64,000 bases of DNA, taken from positions 3,682,001 to 3,746,000 of the forward strand of contig NZ_CP116899.1 of the NCBI RefSeq assembly GCF_030997045.1. The letters are read 5' to 3'. Made by a program: the position numbers and the translations under genes. The first letter of the stretch is position 1. Each line of letters opens with the position of its first letter. Positions 43,979-53,279 of the stretch are shown one piece after another. The notes under the pieces were generated by a model that searched no databases, was not told where the DNA came from, and saw only the letters and a list, made by a program, of their open reading frames with translations. This DNA comes from Microbulbifer sp. TB1203. GTDB taxonomy: Bacteria > Pseudomonadota > Gammaproteobacteria > Pseudomonadales > Cellvibrionaceae.

Positions 43979-44119
43979 TTTTACTACCAAACGATTTTTC
44001 CGCATCACAAAACTTTACATTTTTGTGACTTCATCTGGCGTGAAAGTCTACGGAGAGGCAGTGCGGACGAGCATCGGGACTCAATGTGGCACCAACTTGA
44101 GGGGCGGCAGGGTTGGATT

Positions 44120-44273
44120 TTGCAGGATGGGCAAAGCGCAGGGTGACCATCGAAATCCGGAAGATGGGCCCGTCGCTGCGCTTCGTTAACTCGCGCCATC
44201 CATGGCGCTCGCCCGCTTCGCGGCGCCTGCGGCGTCCACATCGGCAATCCTGCCGATTTGTGCCCATCCTGCA
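44120..44273. repeat. Degenerate REP-like palindrome, family GATGGGCAAAGC
   Basis: The outer arms TTGCAGGATGGGCAAAGC and GTGCCCATCCTGCA are inverted over 150 bases, with several inner stems (for example GGCGCTCGCCCGC region). The right flank 44271-44300 continues homologous, in inverse orientation, to the gmhB tail repeat at 31427-31449. Apart from this repeat and the Fur box, 43915-44416 holds no gene. Confidence 0.65.
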
Positions 44274-44331
44274 GCGAGAAGCGGCTTATCTTAGCGACAT
44301 TCGTATCAGGACTCGCTGATCACTATTGTGT

Positions 44332-44347
44332 GCAAGTGGTTACTTAC
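44332..44347. promoter_or_regulatory. Imperfect palindrome GCAAGTGGTTACTTAC
   Basis: This is a near copy of the perfect palindrome at 45181-45196. The two lie on either side of the DUF2239 gene. It could be a second operator for the same regulator. Confidence 0.3.
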
Positions 44348-44416
44348 TTTTCTCCCAAGGTTCGATCGGCAATGTTGCGGATCTGGAGAGATTGAATGGT
44401 TGTGGCTGCCGGCGTA

Positions 44417-45058
44417 TCAATCTTCGGATGGGCCTTCCGCCTCTTCAGCGCGCCCCGCCGCACGCGCGTTGGTGAAAGCAACTTCGGCCAGTTTCTCTGC
44501 ATGACTGCGAATATCTTCCGGCCAGGATGCCATCTCGCTGCGAAATATAGCGGGCTCTGCGGCAAACAGGGCCCGCGCCGCCTCTTCGAATCCCGGCAGG
44601 TCGCCGGCCATAGCGGACATAAACCGATAAGCTGACTCCTGGGCATGGCGGACCCTGTCCCGATGGCTGTTATCGCGCCTGGCGTCTTCCACCAGTTTGC
44701 GCAGCGCCACCGATGCACCGCCGGGCTGGCTGGCCAGCCATTCCCAGTGGCGCGGCAGCAATGTGACTTCGCGGGCCACCACCCCGAGTTTGGGGCGGCC
44801 GCGTTTGCGCCGTGGCGCTTGGCCGTCTCCGGGCGCTTCCGGTGTCGGCGATTTCAGGCGCTGCAGAACCTCTTCACTGCCGCCGCGGAAGTCCACTTCG
44901 ACAATCCTGCTGTCAGTGTTGTCGAAAATCAGCACATCGGATAGCTGTTCCCCCGCCACCGATTTCACAACCTCGGCAGCCACTGCCGACAGCCTGCCGG
45001 AGGCTATGCGGCGCTCCTTCAGAAAGGCAGTGACCTCTGTTTCTATCGTTTCCTTCAT
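44417..45058 (-). CDS. DUF2239 family protein
   Basis: A 213-aa protein matching DUF2239 in layout: an N-terminal segment (VTAFLKERRIASGRLSAVAAEV) with LIFDNTDSRIVEVDFRG, a basic linker RRKRGRPKLGVVAREVTLLPRHWEWL resembling an AT-hook followed by a ribbon-helix-like element, then helical TASVALRKLVEDARR-type residues (GGASVALRKLVEDARR). The GRPKLGVVAREVTLLPRHW block suggests DNA binding. The start is ATG at 45058 with GGGAG nine bases upstream. A paired palindrome directly upstream could be its own operator. The role is unknown. Confidence 0.75.
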   Translation of the reverse strand: MKETIETEVTAFLKERRIASGRLSAVAAEVVKSVAGEQLSDVLIFDNTDSRIVEVDFRGGSEEVLQRLKSPTPEAPGDGQAPRRKRGRPKLGVVAREVTLLPRHWEWLASQPGGASVALRKLVEDARRDNSHRDRVRHAQESAYRFMSAMAGDLPGFEEAARALFAAEPAIFRSEMASWPEDIRSHAEKLAEVAFTNARAAGRAEEAEGPSED

Positions 45059-45091
45059 GGCGCTGGCTCCCGGCTCAGTTTTGCTGAAGGT

Positions 45092-45139
45092 ATTTATACC
45101 CGGGTTAAATTTATTAATCAATATTACCCGGGTATAAAT
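45092..45139. promoter_or_regulatory. Paired ACCCGGGT operator palindromes upstream of the DUF2239 gene
   Basis: ATTTATACCCGGGT (45092-45105) and ACCCGGGTATAAAT (45126-45139) form a perfect 14-bp inverted repeat about 35 bases upstream of the DUF2239 ATG. Each half has the self-palindromic core ACCCGGGT, and the two cores are 28 bases (under three turns) apart. This is the look of a cooperative operator for an autoregulator. Confidence 0.6.
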
Positions 45140-45180
45140 TTGCGGTTAGTCGTCCGCAGCGGCACAGGTTAGGATTTGGA

Positions 45181-45196
45181 GTAAGTAGTTACTTAC
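45181..45196. promoter_or_regulatory. Perfect palindrome GTAAGTAGTTACTTAC, candidate operator
   Basis: A 7-bp inverted repeat around a 2-base spacer, ending 11 bases before the GNAT ATG at 45208, where a bound protein would block translation or transcription. No TetR-type gene lies adjacent. Confidence 0.45.
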
Positions 45197-45207
45197 GGTG
45201 AGTAACC

Positions 45208-45645
45208 ATGATTCGAGCGGTTTGTGGCGATGATTGGGACGTATTGGAACAACTGTGGTTGAAGGTGGTATGCGATGCACATCCTTCGGTGCCCCGGAGC
45301 TACTGGGAAGGTCAGTCGGACTACTTCCGACAGTCCTGCCTGCAGGGGAACACTGCCTGGGTCTACCAGGACAGCGAATCCCGGGAGATAACCGGGCTCG
45401 TCGCGCTGGGCGGAGACGATCAACTGGCGACGCTGTTTGTCGTCCCCTGGGCGCGGGACAGGGGGACCGGCAGCGCGCTGATGGCCCGGGCCAAACAGGG
45501 CCGGTCCCTGCTGTGGGTGGTGGTGCTGGAGGAGAATCTGCTGGCGCGCTACTTCTGCCAAAAACACCACTTTGTGGAGGTGGACCGGGAAGCTTGCGGG
45601 GAGACGGGGCAGAACCGGCTGTTGATGGAGTTCCGCTGCGAATAG
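45208..45645 (+). CDS. GNAT-family N-acetyltransferase
   Basis: A 145-aa protein with a compact GNAT fold. The central strand ITGLVALGGDDQLATLFVVP leads into the acetyl-CoA loop ARDRGTGSALMARAKQG (RxxGxG), and YFCQKHHFVEV is the C-terminal motif. The acceptor is unknown. It is unusual in being headed by a perfect palindrome only 11 bases upstream and in lying opposite the DUF2239 gene. Confidence 0.8.
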   Translation: MIRAVCGDDWDVLEQLWLKVVCDAHPSVPRSYWEGQSDYFRQSCLQGNTAWVYQDSESREITGLVALGGDDQLATLFVVPWARDRGTGSALMARAKQGRSLLWVVVLEENLLARYFCQKHHFVEVDREACGETGQNRLLMEFRCE

Positions 45646-45762
45646 AGTTCCCGGGTTTTTATATAACCAAAACTTTAGTGATCACTCTTTTTTATTGTTT
45701 CTAAATGGACTTGGCGGCCAGTAGTATGCAGCTTCAAATTCCACAATCGAAGCTTGAGCCAG

Positions 45763-46443
45763 ATGGGACTTAACGCCAGCAGTAGTGCCGCCCTCGCCCA
45801 GCCGGGGCCCACCTTTCACCACGGAGCCGACCTGGATGCCCTCAACCGGCGTTTCCGCGATGCCAGGCCCAGTGAGATTATGCAGTTCACCGTTGAGCAT
45901 GCGGAGAACCCGGTGGTATTCACCAATTTCCGCCCGCTGGCGGTGGCCTTCCTTCACCTGGTAACCCGGGCGAAACCGGATATTCCGGTGATCTGGGTGG
46001 ACCACGGTTACAACACCCCGGAGACCTACCGCCATATCGAGCGCGTGGTAAAGGACTTCGGCCTGAACCTGTTCCCCTACTCCCCCAAGATGTCCGCAGC
46101 CCACTACAACGCGGTCTACGGCGGCATTCCGGCGCTGGATACACCGGAGCACGATTTCTTCTCGCGCACCGTGAAGCTCGAACCCTTCAACCGCGCCATG
46201 GAAGAGCTGAAGCCGGATGTGTGGCTGAACGGTATCCGCCACGACCAGAACGCTCACCGCAAGAACCTGGATGTCTTCACCACCGGCAGCCACGGCACCA
46301 TCCGCGTCGCCCCCATGTTCCACCTCAAGGAACTGGATGTGGAAGAGTACGTTTACGAGAACGACCTGCCGGACAATGATGTCTACTTCGACCCAACCAA
46401 GGGTGAGGAGCATAGGGAGTGCGGGCTGTTATTGGAGAAATGA
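45763..46443 (+). CDS. Phosphoadenosine-phosphosulfate reductase (CysH)-like protein
   Basis: A 226-aa protein of the PAPS-reductase/adenine-nucleotide hydrolase family. It has HLVTRAKPDIPVIWVDHGY and NTPETYRHIERVVKDF, KLEPFNRAMEELKPDVWLNG, and the C-terminal RECGLLLE with the catalytic Cys of CysH near residue 220. The nucleotide loop SSSFG of E. coli CysH is replaced by FTNFR, and the CxxC pairs of APS reductases are absent. Whether it reduces PAPS is therefore uncertain. ATG at 45763 is used; a TTG nine bases upstream is possible. It ends at a strong terminator. Confidence 0.8.
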   Translation: MGLNASSSAALAQPGPTFHHGADLDALNRRFRDARPSEIMQFTVEHAENPVVFTNFRPLAVAFLHLVTRAKPDIPVIWVDHGYNTPETYRHIERVVKDFGLNLFPYSPKMSAAHYNAVYGGIPALDTPEHDFFSRTVKLEPFNRAMEELKPDVWLNGIRHDQNAHRKNLDVFTTGSHGTIRVAPMFHLKELDVEEYVYENDLPDNDVYFDPTKGEEHRECGLLLEK

Positions 46444-46461
46444 TTGCCCTGTCCCGGAATT

Positions 46462-46490
46462 AAAAACGGCCGCTTTGAGCGGCCGTTTTT
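46462..46490. terminator. Bidirectional terminator between the CysH-like gene and gyrB
   Basis: AAAAACGGCCGCT pairs perfectly with AGCGGCCGTTTTT around a TTG loop. T and A tracts flank it, so it serves both convergent genes. A weaker GC-rich inverted repeat follows at about 46515-46558. Confidence 0.92.
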
Positions 46491-46559
46491 GTTTGTGGCT
46501 GGAGGGAGAACGGGGCGGGCCTAGGGCCCGCTTGCCGAGCTGGGGCTCGGCGCTCCCGG

Positions 46560-48980
46560 CTACACGTCCAGGTTTTCCACCGCCAGGGCATTGCTCTCGA
46601 TAAACTCCCGGCGCGGCTCCACCTGGTCGCCCATCAGGGTGGTGAAGATCTGGTCCGCGGCGATGGCGTCTTCCACCGTCACCTGCAGCATGCGACGGCT
46701 CTCCGGGTTCATGGTGGTTTCCCACAACTGGTCCGGGTTCATTTCCCCCAGGCCTTTGTAGCGCTGGACGCCGTAGCCGCGGCGGCTCTCGTTCATCAGC
46801 CAGTCCAGGGCCTCGGCGAAGCTGTCCACTTCCTGCCGCTTTTCACCGCGCTGGATGTAAGCGCCCTCTTCCAGTAGGTCCTGTAATTTCTCCCCCAGAG
46901 TACAGATGGCACGGTACTCAGCGGATTCGAAGAATTCGTGACTGACCGGGTAATCGCTGCCGACGCCGTGGGCGACGATATGGATATGGGGCAGATAGAG
47001 GCCTCTCTCGCTATCCTGACGCACACTGACCTGGTGACGGCGCCCGCCGCCATTGCCCTCTTCCTCCAGCTTTTCCTGCAGCGCCCCACACCAGCCCTGC
47101 ACTTTTTCCTCGGACTGCAGGTCTTCCGGCTGGATACTGGGCAGGTAGATCATGCTGCGCAGTACTTCTTCCGGATAGACCCGCGACAGCCTATCGATAG
47201 TGGCGAGTACCGCGCGGTATTCACCCACCAGGTTTTCCAGGGATTCACCGGCGAGTGCCGGTGCATCCGGATTAACAAACAGGCTGGCGCCATCGAGGGC
47301 GGCATTGGTGAGGAACTGGGTCAGCGCCGCCTCGTCTTTCAGGTATTGCTCCTGCTTGCCCTTGCTCACCTTGTACAGCGGCGGCTGGGCGATGTAGATA
47401 TGGCCCCGTTCGATCAACTCCGGCATCTGGCGGAAGAAGAAGGTCAGCAACAGGGTGCGGATATGGGCGCCGTCCACGTCGGCATCGGTCATGATAATGA
47501 TGAAGTGATAGCGCAGTTTGTCCGGGTCGAACTCACTTTTGCCAATACCGCAGCCCAGGGCGGTGATCAGGGTGCCCACCTCGGCGCTGGACAGCATCTT
47601 GTCGAAGCGCGCCTTCTCCACATTGAGGATCTTGCCCTTCAGGGGCAGTATCGCCTGGGTGCGGCGATCGCGGCCCTGCTTTGCGGAACCACCGGCGGAG
47701 TCACCCTCCACCAGGTAGAGTTCCGACAGCGCCGGGTCCTTCTGCTGGCAGTCCGCCAGCTTGCCGGGCAGACCGGCGATATCCAGGGCGCCCTTGCGCC
47801 GGGTCATCTCCCGCGCCTTGCGCGCCGCCTCCCGGGCGCGGGCGGCGTCGATCATTTTGCCCACCACCGACTTGGCCTCCTGGGGATTCTCCAGCAGGTA
47901 ATCGTTGAAGTGAACTCCCATTTCCTGTTCCACCGCCGACTTCACTTCAGAGGAAACCAGCTTGTCCTTGGTCTGGGAGGAGAATTTCGGGTCCGGGACC
48001 TTCACGGAAATGATCGCAGTAAGCCCCTCGCGGGCGTCGTCACCGGTGGTGCTGACCTTTTCCTTTTTCCCCAGCCCTTCCCTCTCGATGTAGTTGTTGA
48101 GGCCCCGGGTCAGGGCACCGCGGAAACCCGCGAGGTGAGTGCCACCATCCCGCTGGGGAATATTGTTGGTATAGCAGTAAATGTTTTCCTGGAAGCTGTC
48201 GTTCCACTGCAGCGCCACTTCCACCGCAATACCGTCTTCCCGCTGGCTCTGGAAGTGCAGTACCTTGTTGATCGGGGTCTTGTTCTGGTTCAGGAATTCC
48301 ACAAAGGCCCTCAGGCCGCCTTCGTATTCGTAGACCTCTTCCTTGCCGGAGCGCTCGTCTTTCAGCACGATACGCACGCCGGAATTGAGGAAGGACAGTT
48401 CCCGCAGGCGCTTGGCCAACTGGTCGAAGTGGAATTCGATATTGGTAAAGGTATCCGATGAGGGCTTGAAGTGCACCTTGGTACCGGTGTTGCCCGATTC
48501 GCCCACCACTGACAGCGGTGATTCAGGGACCCCGTGACGATAGACCTGTTCGTGAATCTTGCCCCCGCGGCGGATCGTCAGCTTCAGCTCCTCCGAGAGG
48601 GCGTTGACCACGGAGACCCCTACACCGTGCAGCCCGCCGGATACCTTGTAGGTGTTGTCGTCGAACTTACCACCTGCGTGGAGCACCGTCATAATCACTT
48701 CCGCGGCGGAGACCCCCTCCTCTTCGTGGATCTCCGTAGGAATCCCCCGGCCGTTGTCAGAGACGGTGATGGATTCATCCGGGTGAATGATTACTCGGAT
48801 TTCGTCGCAGTGCCCCGCCAGAGCCTCGTCTATGGAGTTATCCACCACCTCGAACACCATATGGTGTAGGCCGGTCCCGTCATCGGTGTCGCCGATGTAC
48901 ATACCCGGGCGCTTGCGCACCGCATCCAGGCCCTTTAGAACCTTGATACTGCTGGAGTCATAGCTTTGCTGCTCTGACAT
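46560..48980 (-). CDS. gyrB: DNA gyrase subunit B
   Basis: An 806-aa ATPase subunit of gyrase that supplies energy for negative supercoiling. The GHKL domain shows VDNSIDEALAGHCDEI and GRGIPTEIH, the Toprim domain EGDSAGGSAKQGRDR and DADVDGAHIRTLLLTF, and the C-terminal GyrA-binding part ends RYKGLGEMNPDQLWETTM. The gene is full length. Its start at 48980 abuts the recF stop, as in the classical dnaA-dnaN-recF-gyrB cluster. Confidence 0.98.
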   Translation of the reverse strand: MSEQQSYDSSSIKVLKGLDAVRKRPGMYIGDTDDGTGLHHMVFEVVDNSIDEALAGHCDEIRVIIHPDESITVSDNGRGIPTEIHEEEGVSAAEVIMTVLHAGGKFDDNTYKVSGGLHGVGVSVVNALSEELKLTIRRGGKIHEQVYRHGVPESPLSVVGESGNTGTKVHFKPSSDTFTNIEFHFDQLAKRLRELSFLNSGVRIVLKDERSGKEEVYEYEGGLRAFVEFLNQNKTPINKVLHFQSQREDGIAVEVALQWNDSFQENIYCYTNNIPQRDGGTHLAGFRGALTRGLNNYIEREGLGKKEKVSTTGDDAREGLTAIISVKVPDPKFSSQTKDKLVSSEVKSAVEQEMGVHFNDYLLENPQEAKSVVGKMIDAARAREAARKAREMTRRKGALDIAGLPGKLADCQQKDPALSELYLVEGDSAGGSAKQGRDRRTQAILPLKGKILNVEKARFDKMLSSAEVGTLITALGCGIGKSEFDPDKLRYHFIIIMTDADVDGAHIRTLLLTFFFRQMPELIERGHIYIAQPPLYKVSKGKQEQYLKDEAALTQFLTNAALDGASLFVNPDAPALAGESLENLVGEYRAVLATIDRLSRVYPEEVLRSMIYLPSIQPEDLQSEEKVQGWCGALQEKLEEEGNGGGRRHQVSVRQDSERGLYLPHIHIVAHGVGSDYPVSHEFFESAEYRAICTLGEKLQDLLEEGAYIQRGEKRQEVDSFAEALDWLMNESRRGYGVQRYKGLGEMNPDQLWETTMNPESRRMLQVTVEDAIAADQIFTTLMGDQVEPRREFIESNALAVENLDV

Positions 48981-50108
48981 TTACTCGCTCCATTCAACTT
49001 TGCTTGCCGGCGGCTGTTGCCTGGCACTTATTCGACCATGTTCCACGTGGAACACTGTCGGGCTATTCCAAGGGAAACCCAACTGCAGCCAGGGGCGGCT
49101 GGTGGCTTCCCATTCGATTCCGGTTACCAGTACCTGACTGGCGCAGCGGCTAACCCAGTAGGCAAAACGCTGCTGATTCTCCTCGTCCAACTCCGATGGC
49201 AGGTCATCCACCAGAAAAACAGGCTTTTCGCGCCTCTGCTGTACCAACTCGGCCATTGCCGTACGCAGTGCACAGACCAGCATCTTCTGCTGGCCGCGGG
49301 ACAGGATGTTATGGGCCGCCTCACCCTCGACAGCGAAGCGCAGGTCGCCGCGATGGGGCCCTATACGGGTATGCCCCTGAACGAGATCCCCCTCCCGGGA
49401 CTCCACCAGTGCCTCCAACAACGGTGATTCCTTGCGCCATCCGCGGCGGTAGGACATCTCCACCCCGGCTAAGGGAGACTCTGGGAGTTCACCGATCAAC
49501 ACACCCAAATGAGAGCGCAGTTCCTCGAACACCTCTGCGCGCCATTGGTCCACACAGCTGCCGCTGTGCGCCATGCGCTGCTCCCAGACCGACAGCTGAT
49601 CGGTTGCAATTTTACCACGGCGCAACAGTGCATTTCGTTGGCGCAGCGCAGTTTGGTAACTTTTCCACTCCTGGGCATAACGATGTTCCACGTGGAACAC
49701 TGTCCAGTCCAGCAACCGCCGGCGTACGCCGGGGCCCCCATCCAGAGCCGAGAAGCTGTCGCTGTTGATAACCTGCAAAGGCAGGCAGCTCGCGAGTTGG
49801 GAACTGGATTCCGCCGGGGCCTGATTGATCCTGATACGCCCAGTCCCATCCCGCCGGCGCTCCACCCCAAGGCTGAAACCGTTGTCCAACTGGCCGAAGA
49901 CAATGAGCTCCTCCTGACCACGCTGGATCACCGACTGGTGCTGACGGGAGCGAAAAGAACGGCCGGTAGCCAGCATATGCACCGCCTCCAGCAGGGACGT
50001 CTTGCCACTGCCGTTGGCACCGCAGAAAAGATTGGCGCCGACACCGAGGGACAGGTCGGCACTGTCGATATTGCGAAAGTGGGACAGCAGCAGGCGGGTC
50101 AGCGACAC
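48981..50108 (-). CDS. recF: RecF recombination-mediator ATPase
   Basis: A 375-aa SMC-like ATPase that loads RecA at gaps with RecO and RecR. Walker A is GANGSGKTSLLEAVHML, the signature region SRGQQKMLVCALR and Walker B VFLVDDLPSELD. The N-terminus LTRLLLSHFRNIDSADLSL is typical. The start is GTG at 50108. About 120 bases separate it from dnaN; no other gene is there. Confidence 0.96.
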   Translation of the reverse strand: MSLTRLLLSHFRNIDSADLSLGVGANLFCGANGSGKTSLLEAVHMLATGRSFRSRQHQSVIQRGQEELIVFGQLDNGFSLGVERRRDGTGRIRINQAPAESSSQLASCLPLQVINSDSFSALDGGPGVRRRLLDWTVFHVEHRYAQEWKSYQTALRQRNALLRRGKIATDQLSVWEQRMAHSGSCVDQWRAEVFEELRSHLGVLIGELPESPLAGVEMSYRRGWRKESPLLEALVESREGDLVQGHTRIGPHRGDLRFAVEGEAAHNILSRGQQKMLVCALRTAMAELVQQRREKPVFLVDDLPSELDEENQQRFAYWVSRCASQVLVTGIEWEATSRPWLQLGFPWNSPTVFHVEHGRISARQQPPASKVEWSE

Positions 50109-50230
50109 GACAACCGTCCCGAGAAAACACCCCGTAGAAGGGAGGCGGTGAGGTGTGGATACTGAAAGGCCGCCATATCCCAGGATACAACGGCTTGCTC
50201 AGGGTAACTTGCCAAGTCTTCTACAACTGC

Positions 50231-51337
50231 TCAGAGCCGCATGGGCATAATCACATAGACCGCATCGCCCTCTTCCGGCTGCTGCAGCAGCGCGCTGCTA
50301 TTGGCATCCGCCAGGCCGATACGAATCTGTTCGCTGTGAATAGCGCCGGTCACGTCCAGCAGATAGCCGACATTGAAACCGATCTCCAGCGGCTCACCCA
50401 CATAATCCACCACCAGTTGCTCTTCGGCTTCCTCCTGCTCCGGGTTATTGGCCACTATCTGCAGTAACCCCTCGGAAATCTGCAGGCGCACGCCGCGATA
50501 CTTCTCGTTGGACAGAATCGCTGCGCGGGAGAAGGCTTGGCGCAGGGCCTGGCGGTCCGCGTAGATCTCATTACCGGCAGCCCGGGGCAGCACGCGCTCG
50601 TAGTCCGGGAACTTGCCATCCACCAGCTTGGAGGTAAAGGTAAAGGGACCGCAGATCACCCGGATATGGTTGTTGCCCAGCACCACTTCCGCGCTTGCAT
50701 CGGTATCTTCCAGCAGTCGTCCCAGCTCGAGCACCCCTTTGCGCGGCACTATCGCCTGGATCGGTGACTCCACATTCAGACCAGGGGCGTCCCGATCGCA
50801 GAGCGCCAAGCGATGACCGTCGGTGGCCACGGCGCGCAGTTGTTGTGGACGGCACTCCAACAGCAAGCCGTTAAGGTAATAGCGCACGTCCTGCTGAGCC
50901 ATGGCGAAACCCGTAGCCTCTATCAAGCGGCGAATCTCCCGCTGGGAGATGGAGAAGCGGGTCTGCGCACTGGTTTCTTCCTGGTTTGGAAAATCCGCTG
51001 CCGGCAGGGTGGACAGTTGAAACCGGCTGCGGCCGCTGCGCAGAACCAGGCGTTCGCCGTCGCGCTCGAACTTGAGTTCGGCGCCGTCCGGCAAGGAGCG
51101 GCAGATATCCAGAAGCTTGCGCGCCGGCACCGTCACCTCTCCTTCCATTTCCACCCCGTCCACCGGCAGGCGGCCGACGATCTCCACTTCCAGGTCGGTA
51201 CCGGTGAGAGACAGCTCCTGCCCCTGCAGTTGCATCAGCACATTGGCGAGTACCGGCAGTGTCTGGCGCTTCTCCACCACGCCCGCCACCAGTTGTAGCG
51301 GCTTCAGCAGGCCGTCCCGGCTCACAGTAAATTTCAT
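50231..51337 (-). CDS. dnaN: DNA polymerase III beta clamp
   Basis: A 368-aa sliding clamp made of three homologous domains. It begins MKFTVSRDGLLKPLQLVAGVVEKRQ and ends in the conserved YVIMPMRL, which binds clamp-interacting peptides. Length matches the family. It is the second gene of the dnaA operon and 34 bases downstream of dnaA. Confidence 0.98.
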   Translation of the reverse strand: MKFTVSRDGLLKPLQLVAGVVEKRQTLPVLANVLMQLQGQELSLTGTDLEVEIVGRLPVDGVEMEGEVTVPARKLLDICRSLPDGAELKFERDGERLVLRSGRSRFQLSTLPAADFPNQEETSAQTRFSISQREIRRLIEATGFAMAQQDVRYYLNGLLLECRPQQLRAVATDGHRLALCDRDAPGLNVESPIQAIVPRKGVLELGRLLEDTDASAEVVLGNNHIRVICGPFTFTSKLVDGKFPDYERVLPRAAGNEIYADRQALRQAFSRAAILSNEKYRGVRLQISEGLLQIVANNPEQEEAEEQLVVDYVGEPLEIGFNVGYLLDVTGAIHSEQIRIGLADANSSALLQQPEEGDAVYVIMPMRL

Positions 51338-51371
51338 GGATAGTTCCGCCTTGTATTGTCGATTATTCGGT

Positions 51372-52880
51372 TTAAGTGGTCAGGGAGCGGGTCAGCAGTT
51401 TCACATCCTCACGGATATCTCCATCCGACTCCTGTAACTCGCGAATTTTGCGGCAGGCGTGCAGCACCGTGGTGTGGTCGCGCCCACCGAAAGCATCGCC
51501 GATCTCCGGCAAACTGTGATTGGTAAGCTCCTTGGCCAGGGACATGGCCACCTGGCGCGGGCGCGCCACCGAGCGGCTGCGCCGTTTGGAGAGCAAATCC
51601 GCCACCTTGATCTTGTAGTACTCCGCCACCACCCGCTGGATATTGTCCACACTCACCAGGCGATCCTGCAGAGCCAGCAGGTCCTTGAGCGCCTCGCGCA
51701 CCAGGATATCGTCGATGGCGCGGCCGGTGAACTGGGCGTTGGCGATCACCCGGCGCAGCGCCCCCTCCAGTTCGCGCACATTGGAGCGGATGCGCTGGGC
51801 AATAAAGAAGGCGGAGTCGTGGGGCAGATCTGCCCCCACCTGCTCCGCCTTCTTCATTAATATGGCCACCCGCGTCTCCAATTCCGGCGGCTCCACCGCC
51901 ACCGTGAGCCCCCAGCCGAACCGGGATTTGAGTCGCTCCTCCAAACCGTCGATCTCCTTGGGGTAGCGGTCACAGGTGAGGATAATCTGCTGACCACCCT
52001 CAAGCAGAGCGTTGAAAGTGTGAAAAAACTCCTCCTGGGAGCGTTCCTTGCCCGCGAAGAATTGGATATCGTCGATCAGCAGAGCATCCACCGAGCGATA
52101 GTAGCGCTTGAAATCACTGATCGCGTTCAACTGCAGCGCCTTGACCATATCTGCGACGAAGCGCTCCGAGTGCAGGTACACCACCTTAGCGTTGGGATTG
52201 CGGTCCAGCAGCGCATTTCCCACCGCGTGCATCAGGTGGGTCTTGCCCAGCCCCACACCACCGTAAATAAACAGCGGGTTATAGGCACCGCCGGGATTGT
52301 CGGAAATCTGTTGTGCCGCCGCCAGCCCCAACTGGTTGGACTTGCCCTCCACAAAGGAGGCGAAGGTGAAGTTGCGGTTGAGGGAGCTGCCGTGCTTGAT
52401 GGCCCCCTCCACCTCCACCTTACGGGAGGGCTCCGCGGCCCGTTGGCCGGGGACGGAGCGCAAGTCTGTCAGGGCCAGTTCGCCACTACTGACCTGGTCC
52501 GCGGTGGCCTCTTCCGCCGCGATCTGGTTGGCCTGTGACACGGGGGAATGCGGGCTGTCTGACGGATAGCCGTTCTCGATCCGCTGCGAGTTTTCCATCG
52601 CTGCGCGGCTTCTCTGGAAGCGCGCCGGGCGCCGCTCGGTGATATCCAACACCACCTGCAGCGGCTGGCCGCCGGCAAACTGCTCCACCAGTTCGCGAAT
52701 CCGCTTGAGAAACTTGTCGCCCACCCAGTCCAGCACAAAGCGGTTGGGGGCCAGAAGACGCAACTCACCGGCACCGGTGGCGGGACTCACCCGCAGCGGC
52801 CTGATCCAAGTATTGAACTGCTGCGCTGGCAGTTCATCCTGTAAACAGGTGGCACACTGCTTCCACACGGATTCGGACAA
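51372..52880 (-). CDS. dnaA: Replication initiator DnaA
   Basis: A 502-aa AAA+ initiator that binds 9-mer boxes at oriC. Domain I begins SESVWKQCATCLQDELPAQQF. The AAA+ core has Walker A GGVGLGKTHLMHAVGN, Walker B LLIDDIQFFAGK and arginine-finger region; domain IV has the box-recognition signature GGRDHTTVLHACRKI. The start is taken as TTG at 52880 because this aligns with the E. coli N-terminus and follows a G-rich ribosome site; a longer TTG-initiated form from 52934 would add 18 non-conserved residues. Confidence 0.97.
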   Translation of the reverse strand: MSESVWKQCATCLQDELPAQQFNTWIRPLRVSPATGAGELRLLAPNRFVLDWVGDKFLKRIRELVEQFAGGQPLQVVLDITERRPARFQRSRAAMENSQRIENGYPSDSPHSPVSQANQIAAEEATADQVSSGELALTDLRSVPGQRAAEPSRKVEVEGAIKHGSSLNRNFTFASFVEGKSNQLGLAAAQQISDNPGGAYNPLFIYGGVGLGKTHLMHAVGNALLDRNPNAKVVYLHSERFVADMVKALQLNAISDFKRYYRSVDALLIDDIQFFAGKERSQEEFFHTFNALLEGGQQIILTCDRYPKEIDGLEERLKSRFGWGLTVAVEPPELETRVAILMKKAEQVGADLPHDSAFFIAQRIRSNVRELEGALRRVIANAQFTGRAIDDILVREALKDLLALQDRLVSVDNIQRVVAEYYKIKVADLLSKRRSRSVARPRQVAMSLAKELTNHSLPEIGDAFGGRDHTTVLHACRKIRELQESDGDIREDVKLLTRSLTT

Positions 52881-53001
52881 GAAACCCCCCAGACCCCAAG
52901 AGCATTTAGTATTAAAGAAGAGAGATAACGGCAAAACCGGCGAGAACCACCGTGCGAGGCCGTGAACAAGAATGGGGCGAGTATACCTTTAGCCCGCTGG
53001 G

Positions 53002-53133
53002 TTATCCACAAGACAAGACCAAAACCGGCAAAATAATCGCGCTAAAAGTCCCTAACAATCAAGCACTTGCACAGTTTTTAAACAGAGAGACCTACCACCC
53101 CTTTGAAACTTATCCACAATAATCTGTGAATAA
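53002..53133. promoter_or_regulatory. DnaA-box cluster between dnaA and rpmH (origin candidate 1)
   Basis: Two perfect boxes TTATCCACA lie at 53002-53010 and 53110-53118, and an inverted TGTGAATAA at 53125-53133 faces the second across six bases. The dnaA-rpmH gap is where the Pseudomonas oriC is known to lie. The region is only moderately A+T-rich. The boxes could alternatively autoregulate dnaA. Confidence 0.6.
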
Positions 53134-53250
53134 CTTGGTATCAATCGGTGGGCAGGACTGGATACTGCCGCCATCTCAATCACTTGCGCAGAAGACAGAC
53201 AAGCCCCTCGGAAGCCGAAGCAGGACAGGCCGTTTTCGCCGGGCTGTACG

Positions 53251-53279
53251 TTGATTTCACAGGTCCCTTTCTATACAAT
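53251..53279 (+). promoter_or_regulatory. Probable promoter of rpmH-rnpA-yidD-yidC
   Basis: TTGATT (53251-53256) and TACAAT (53274-53279) are separated by 17 bases. The position is 84 bases upstream of the rpmH ATG. Confidence 0.55.
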
